64,000 nucleotides of DNA from Paenibacillus sp. FSL K6-1096. Lineage in GTDB: Bacteria; Bacillota; Bacilli; Paenibacillales; Paenibacillaceae. A program made the position numbers and the translations under genes. The notes under the pieces were generated by a model. It worked only from the letters and a program-made list of their open reading frames with translations, was not told the origin of the DNA and did not search any database. The stretch spans positions 5,146,001 to 5,210,000 of the forward strand of contig NZ_CP150274.1 in the NCBI RefSeq assembly GCF_037977055.1, written 5' to 3'. Of this stretch, positions 61,005 to 64,000 are shown piece by piece (within the stretch, counting starts at the first letter, position 1; the number at the start of each line of letters is the position of its first letter).

Positions 61005-62123
61005 CTAGTCCGCAAATTGGTAGGTCGAATCGGTCAGATTCAGCCGCTTTTTCAGCTCAGAGGTGGCGTAAATCTTGTTGTCGTCTGTGATGAAGAACGC
61101 CTCAACCTTCTCGGGCAGTGCTTCAAGGTATTTCATGCCGTCTTCGAGGCCCATGAGGAACACCCCGGTGGACAGAGCATCCGCATCGGTGGCGTTCGGG
61201 CTCATAATGGTAATGCTCTTCAGCCCGTTCTGGGAAGGGAAGCCGGTGCGCGGGTCAAGAATATGGTGGTAACGCACCCCGTCCTGCATGAAGTAACGCT
61301 CATACACCCCGGAGGCGTCGATAACCTCGTCAGTAATCTTAATCGTGCCGAGCTGGGTGCCCCGGCTCTGATCCGGGTCCTGCAGGCCGATATTCCACGG
61401 CGAGCCATTCGGCTTGTTGCCCAGGGCAATGATGCTGCTGCCGCCGAGATTGATCATTGCGCTGTTCAGTCCCTGCTCCTTCAGGTAGTCGGCGATCCGG
61501 TCAGCCGCATATCCTTTGCCGATCCCGCCCATGTCCAGCACCATGCCTTCCCGGGCCAGCTTGACCGTCTTCGCAGCGTCATCGACGATTACATCCTTAT
61601 AATTGACCAGACTCCGCGCCTTGTCGATCGCCGCCTGATCCGGCACACGCTCGCCGCCTTCGCCGATCGCCCAGAGGTCTACCAGCGGCCCGATGGTCGG
61701 GTCATACAGCCCGTCCATTTCCTCGGCATATTTGAGCGAGAGCTTCACAATATCCAGCGTCTCATCAGACACGGCAACGGCTTCCTTGCCCGCCGCCTGA
61801 TTCACCGCGTATAACTCCCCGTTCGTCTTGGTCCGGCTGAATTCAATGTCCATCCGCTCCAGCATGGCCTGAATATCATCCATATTCTTCTGCTCTACCG
61901 TATTGCCGAACACCTTGATATTGACGACCGTATCATAAATATAGAACGTCTGCTCCAGAGATTTCGTATCACCGTCTTTGGAGGCCGTAGCGCCGCCGGA
62001 GGTCTCAGTAGCAGCCGGGCTGTCCCCGCTCTTATTGCCCACGGTAAGCCAGATCACCACAGCAGCAGCGATAATCAGGACGAGAGCGGCCAGAATGACA
62101 CCGGTTTTTTTGTTCTTAGACAT
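61005..62123 (-). CDS. apbE: FAD:protein FMN transferase
   Basis: ApbE attaches FMN covalently to Thr/Ser of target flavoproteins outside the cytoplasm. The 372-residue protein has an N-terminal membrane anchor (TGVILAALVLIIAAAVVIWL) and the ApbE motifs MERMDIEFSRT-type, YDPTIGPLVDLW, DMGGIGKGYAADRIADYL, INLGGSS, HHILDPRTGFPSQNG and DADALSTGVFLMG. No lipobox Cys follows the membrane segment, so it seems anchored by the helix. ATG 62123 follows GGTGGAAT. Confidence 0.93.
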   Translation of the reverse strand: MSKNKKTGVILAALVLIIAAAVVIWLTVGNKSGDSPAATETSGGATASKDGDTKSLEQTFYIYDTVVNIKVFGNTVEQKNMDDIQAMLERMDIEFSRTKTNGELYAVNQAAGKEAVAVSDETLDIVKLSLKYAEEMDGLYDPTIGPLVDLWAIGEGGERVPDQAAIDKARSLVNYKDVIVDDAAKTVKLAREGMVLDMGGIGKGYAADRIADYLKEQGLNSAMINLGGSSIIALGNKPNGSPWNIGLQDPDQSRGTQLGTIKITDEVIDASGVYERYFMQDGVRYHHILDPRTGFPSQNGLKSITIMSPNATDADALSTGVFLMGLEDGMKYLEALPEKVEAFFITDDNKIYATSELKKRLNLTDSTYQFAD

Positions 62124-62370
62124 ATTCCACCATCCATACAATTAGTTTCGTGGTTGCATCTTTACTATCATACCCCAGAACGAACGGGGAAGGATACTGA
62201 TTTGGTGACATTTTGCGGGAGAAGCGCCGCGTGACGGGGAGGACGGTGTGATATTTTGATATAAAAAGTTGTCTTCTGCCTGCCGCCATGGTAAATTGAG
62301 GGGGTTATGTGACCGGAACTTAATTATAGTCATTATGGGATATTCATTCCCGAAGAAAGGAGCTGTATCT

Positions 62371-62943
62371 ATGTCCATTGACCGCAAAGCGCTGATCCTG
62401 CAGGCCGCAACCTTGTCCTTCGTGCAATTCGGCTATAAGGCTACAACGATGGATCAGGTATCCAGAATCGCCAATGTGGGCAAAGGCACGATCTATACAT
62501 TTTTCAAAACCAAGGAAGAGCTGTTCGAGGAAATTCTGGACAAGGCTACATCGGAGCTAACGTCTGTGATGAACAGTGTGGCGGCGGAGCATTCGACCTT
62601 CGTCACTAAGCTGCTGCATCTGCTCGATTCCATTCTGGAATTCCGCCAGGACCATGAGCTGTTCGCGAAGCTGGCCCAGGAGGTGCGGGATATCGGAACC
62701 GTTCAGGCGCTGGAAGGTGTCAAACGGATGGAAGCGTATGCGCTGGACTTCCTGAGACAGCAGATCGAGGAGGCCATCAGCCAAGGAGAGGTGAAGCCCT
62801 GCGATTCCAGTGTGGCGGCATTCATGATTCTGCGGATGTACCTGGCCCTCACGATGGAGTGGAATAAAGCCCATGAGCCGCTGGACCAGGAGCGGATCAA
62901 AGAGCATATGCTGCTGTTCATCTCTACAGGAATTCTGCAATAA
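62371..62943 (+). CDS. TetR-family transcriptional regulator
   Basis: This 190-residue protein has an N-terminal TetR helix-turn-helix (ILQAATLSFVQFGYKATTMDQVSRIANVGKGTIYTFFKTKEEL) and a helical ligand domain. ATG 62371 is 9 nt after AAAGGAG. It is divergent from apbE and precedes an SGNH hydrolase gene; its ligand and targets are unknown. The annotated start excludes an upstream frame with no site. Confidence 0.92.
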   Translation: MSIDRKALILQAATLSFVQFGYKATTMDQVSRIANVGKGTIYTFFKTKEELFEEILDKATSELTSVMNSVAAEHSTFVTKLLHLLDSILEFRQDHELFAKLAQEVRDIGTVQALEGVKRMEAYALDFLRQQIEEAISQGEVKPCDSSVAAFMILRMYLALTMEWNKAHEPLDQERIKEHMLLFISTGILQ

Positions 62944-63066
62944 CGGGCTTGGGGAAGGAAGACAATCCGGGCGCAGCACGGAATCAGGCACAGTACATAG
63001 AAAGGCAGGGTACTGCTGTCTATTCCTGTAGTTGAGAGCGCCTTCATGGAAGAGAGGCTGATGGTA

Positions 63067-64000
63067 ATGAATGAGTATAACAGCAGCGAGGAGCTTGGGG
63101 AAAAGGGAGGACCGGCAGCACCCAAAGATCCGGTGGAGCGGCGGGAGGGCTTCTTCGTCATGTTCGAGACGGCGATTGAGGCCACGGCGCGGCCTGACGG
63201 TAAGCCCTCGCAGGAGGAATATCTGGAGGGCAACTATCTGATTGACAAGGCCAGATACATAGGCGGGGTTACAGATGAAGCGATGCTGGCGATGCTTACA
63301 AGCTGGGAGGGCTTCCGCAAGCTGGTTCACAGCATCGGCGTGTCGGTGAAGACGGCGAAGGAAAATAAAGCGGTCACCTTCCTGATGCAGAACTGGGGCC
63401 GGACCAGCAAATATGAGACAGGGACGCAGCACCGCGTAGCCTGCCCCGGGGATGGAACAGAAACTTTGCTTACGCTGGAGGACATCGGGTGGTCGGTGGA
63501 TGATGTGGCACCGGGCAAATTCGCCTTCGAGTTCGAGGAGGAAGGTGAACTGGCAACAGCCAGCATTGTCCTCTATCTGCATGACGGGTATCATGCTCCT
63601 GAGCTTACAGCGGAGCCTCCGGTTGACTTCGGCGCACCGGCCTACCGCGAGATGGTTGCCGGATCGCTGCTGCACCGCGGCAACAACCGGCGGCTGAAGA
63701 CAGCGATTGACAAGGCAGTGCGCGGTGAGGATGTGACCATGGCCTATATCGGCGGGTCCATTACGCAGGGGGCGGGAGCCAAGCCGATTCATACCGGGTG
63801 TTATGCCTATCAGTCGTATCTGCGGTTCAAGGAGCTGTATGGCAAGGATGGCGGTGAGAACATTCACTTTATCAAGGCCGGGGTGGGCGGAACGCCGTCC
63901 GAGCTGGGCATGATCCGTTATGAGCGGGATGTGCTGAAGGATGGGGCGGCCGCCCCGGACATTGTGATTGTGGAATTTGCCGTGAATGATGAAGGGGACG
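63067..64000 (+). CDS. SGNH/GDSL-type esterase (3' end outside window)
   Basis: An open frame runs from 63067 to the last base with no stop (311 codons visible). After an N-terminal domain of about 220 residues, the SGNH blocks appear in order: GGSITQGAG (Ser about 231), GVGGTPSELG, and EFAVNDEG with the block III Asn. Such two-domain proteins often deacetylate or de-esterify carbohydrate. ATG 63067 is 9 nt after AGAGAGG; in-frame ATGs at 63061 and 63046 are possible. The catalytic Asp-His block is beyond the window. A long minus-strand frame over this region is a shadow. Confidence 0.85.
   Translation, partial: MNEYNSSEELGEKGGPAAPKDPVERREGFFVMFETAIEATARPDGKPSQEEYLEGNYLIDKARYIGGVTDEAMLAMLTSWEGFRKLVHSIGVSVKTAKENKAVTFLMQNWGRTSKYETGTQHRVACPGDGTETLLTLEDIGWSVDDVAPGKFAFEFEEEGELATASIVLYLHDGYHAPELTAEPPVDFGAPAYREMVAGSLLHRGNNRRLKTAIDKAVRGEDVTMAYIGGSITQGAGAKPIHTGCYAYQSYLRFKELYGKDGGENIHFIKAGVGGTPSELGMIRYERDVLKDGAAAPDIVIVEFAVNDEGD

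Noticed and set aside
62320..62370. GGGATATTCATTCCC as a TetR operator
   Set aside because: The dyad is only four paired bases each side; too weak without further evidence.
62557..63867. 436-codon minus-strand ORF
   Set aside because: It overlaps the well-supported tetR gene and the SGNH esterase, has no family signature, and reflects GC-rich antisense openness.

Overview
The window looks like a chromosomal stretch of a facultatively anaerobic, spore-former-type Firmicute, most likely Paenibacillus or a close relative. The grounds are moderately high GC, strong AGGAGG-type ribosome sites, GTG/TTG starts, a YesM/YesN sensor-regulator pair next to a carbohydrate ABC transporter, YqkE, DdlR-type MocR and LplJ-like proteins. 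No phage, IS element, tRNA, rRNA or CRISPR array was seen. Genus is an inference; no 16S or marker search was possible.

Layout. (1) 1-11389: a fermentative hydrogen module on the + strand. It holds the end of a 2-oxoacid:ferredoxin oxidoreductase, the three subunits of an NAD-linked [FeFe]-hydrogenase (HydC, HydB, HydA), the maturase HydG, and two intact HydF GTPases flanking an aspartate ammonia-lyase. HydE is not in the window. (2) 11957-15834: HAD phosphatase, EamA exporter, a DUF457/YdjM membrane protein and lipoate-protein ligase. (3) 16552-29874: corrinoid salvage and nucleotide-loop assembly (cobD, cbiZ, cbiB, cobC, then cobT, cobU, cobS, cobQ). It is interrupted by a ddlR-ddl-aminotransferase operon and followed by ynfA. 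(4) 29966-37511: chemoreceptor, a preQ1-I riboswitch with its queuosine-precursor transporter, Xaa-Pro peptidase, aldose dehydrogenase lipoprotein, SDR, GNAT, HxlR, YqkE. (5) 37535-42577: rtcB RNA ligase with a leader containing an intrinsic terminator, a partner AAA+ ATPase, then an ECF sigma / anti-sigma pair. (6) 42864-58683: an acidic-polysaccharide locus with YesM/YesN, an ABC importer, GH88 unsaturated uronyl hydrolase, a secreted PL8 lyase with Ig-like repeats, an AraC regulator, a TIM-barrel isomerase and two paralogous Gfo/Idh/MocA dehydrogenases. (7) 58812-64000: YfcE-type phosphoesterase, GNAT, HAD, ApbE flavin transferase, TetR, and an SGNH esterase running off the end.

The most unusual signal is not a gene. 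Five intergenic spacers (about 11.42, 16.07, 20.43, 27.28 and 60.79 kb) carry arrays of short dyad-symmetric elements whose repeat distance is 50-52 bp in every array, although the sequences fall into at least three families. The 16.07 and 20.43 kb arrays share one motif and the same two-forward, two-reverse layout. One array shows a compensatory base-pair change, and the variants in the two longest arrays mostly keep pairing only in a minus-strand RNA. A perfect single hairpin of similar type lies at 40.72 kb. These arrays make spurious repeat-peptide ORFs and should not be annotated as proteins.

The genes connect as follows. Ferredoxin reduced by 2-oxoacid oxidation, together with NADH, can feed the hydrogenase; HydG and HydF build its cofactor, with aspartase a possible ammonia source. 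The cob genes remodel scavenged corrinoids and rebuild the lower nucleotide loop. The PL8 lyase outside the cell, the ABC importer and cytoplasmic GH88 form a degradation path for a uronic-acid polysaccharide.
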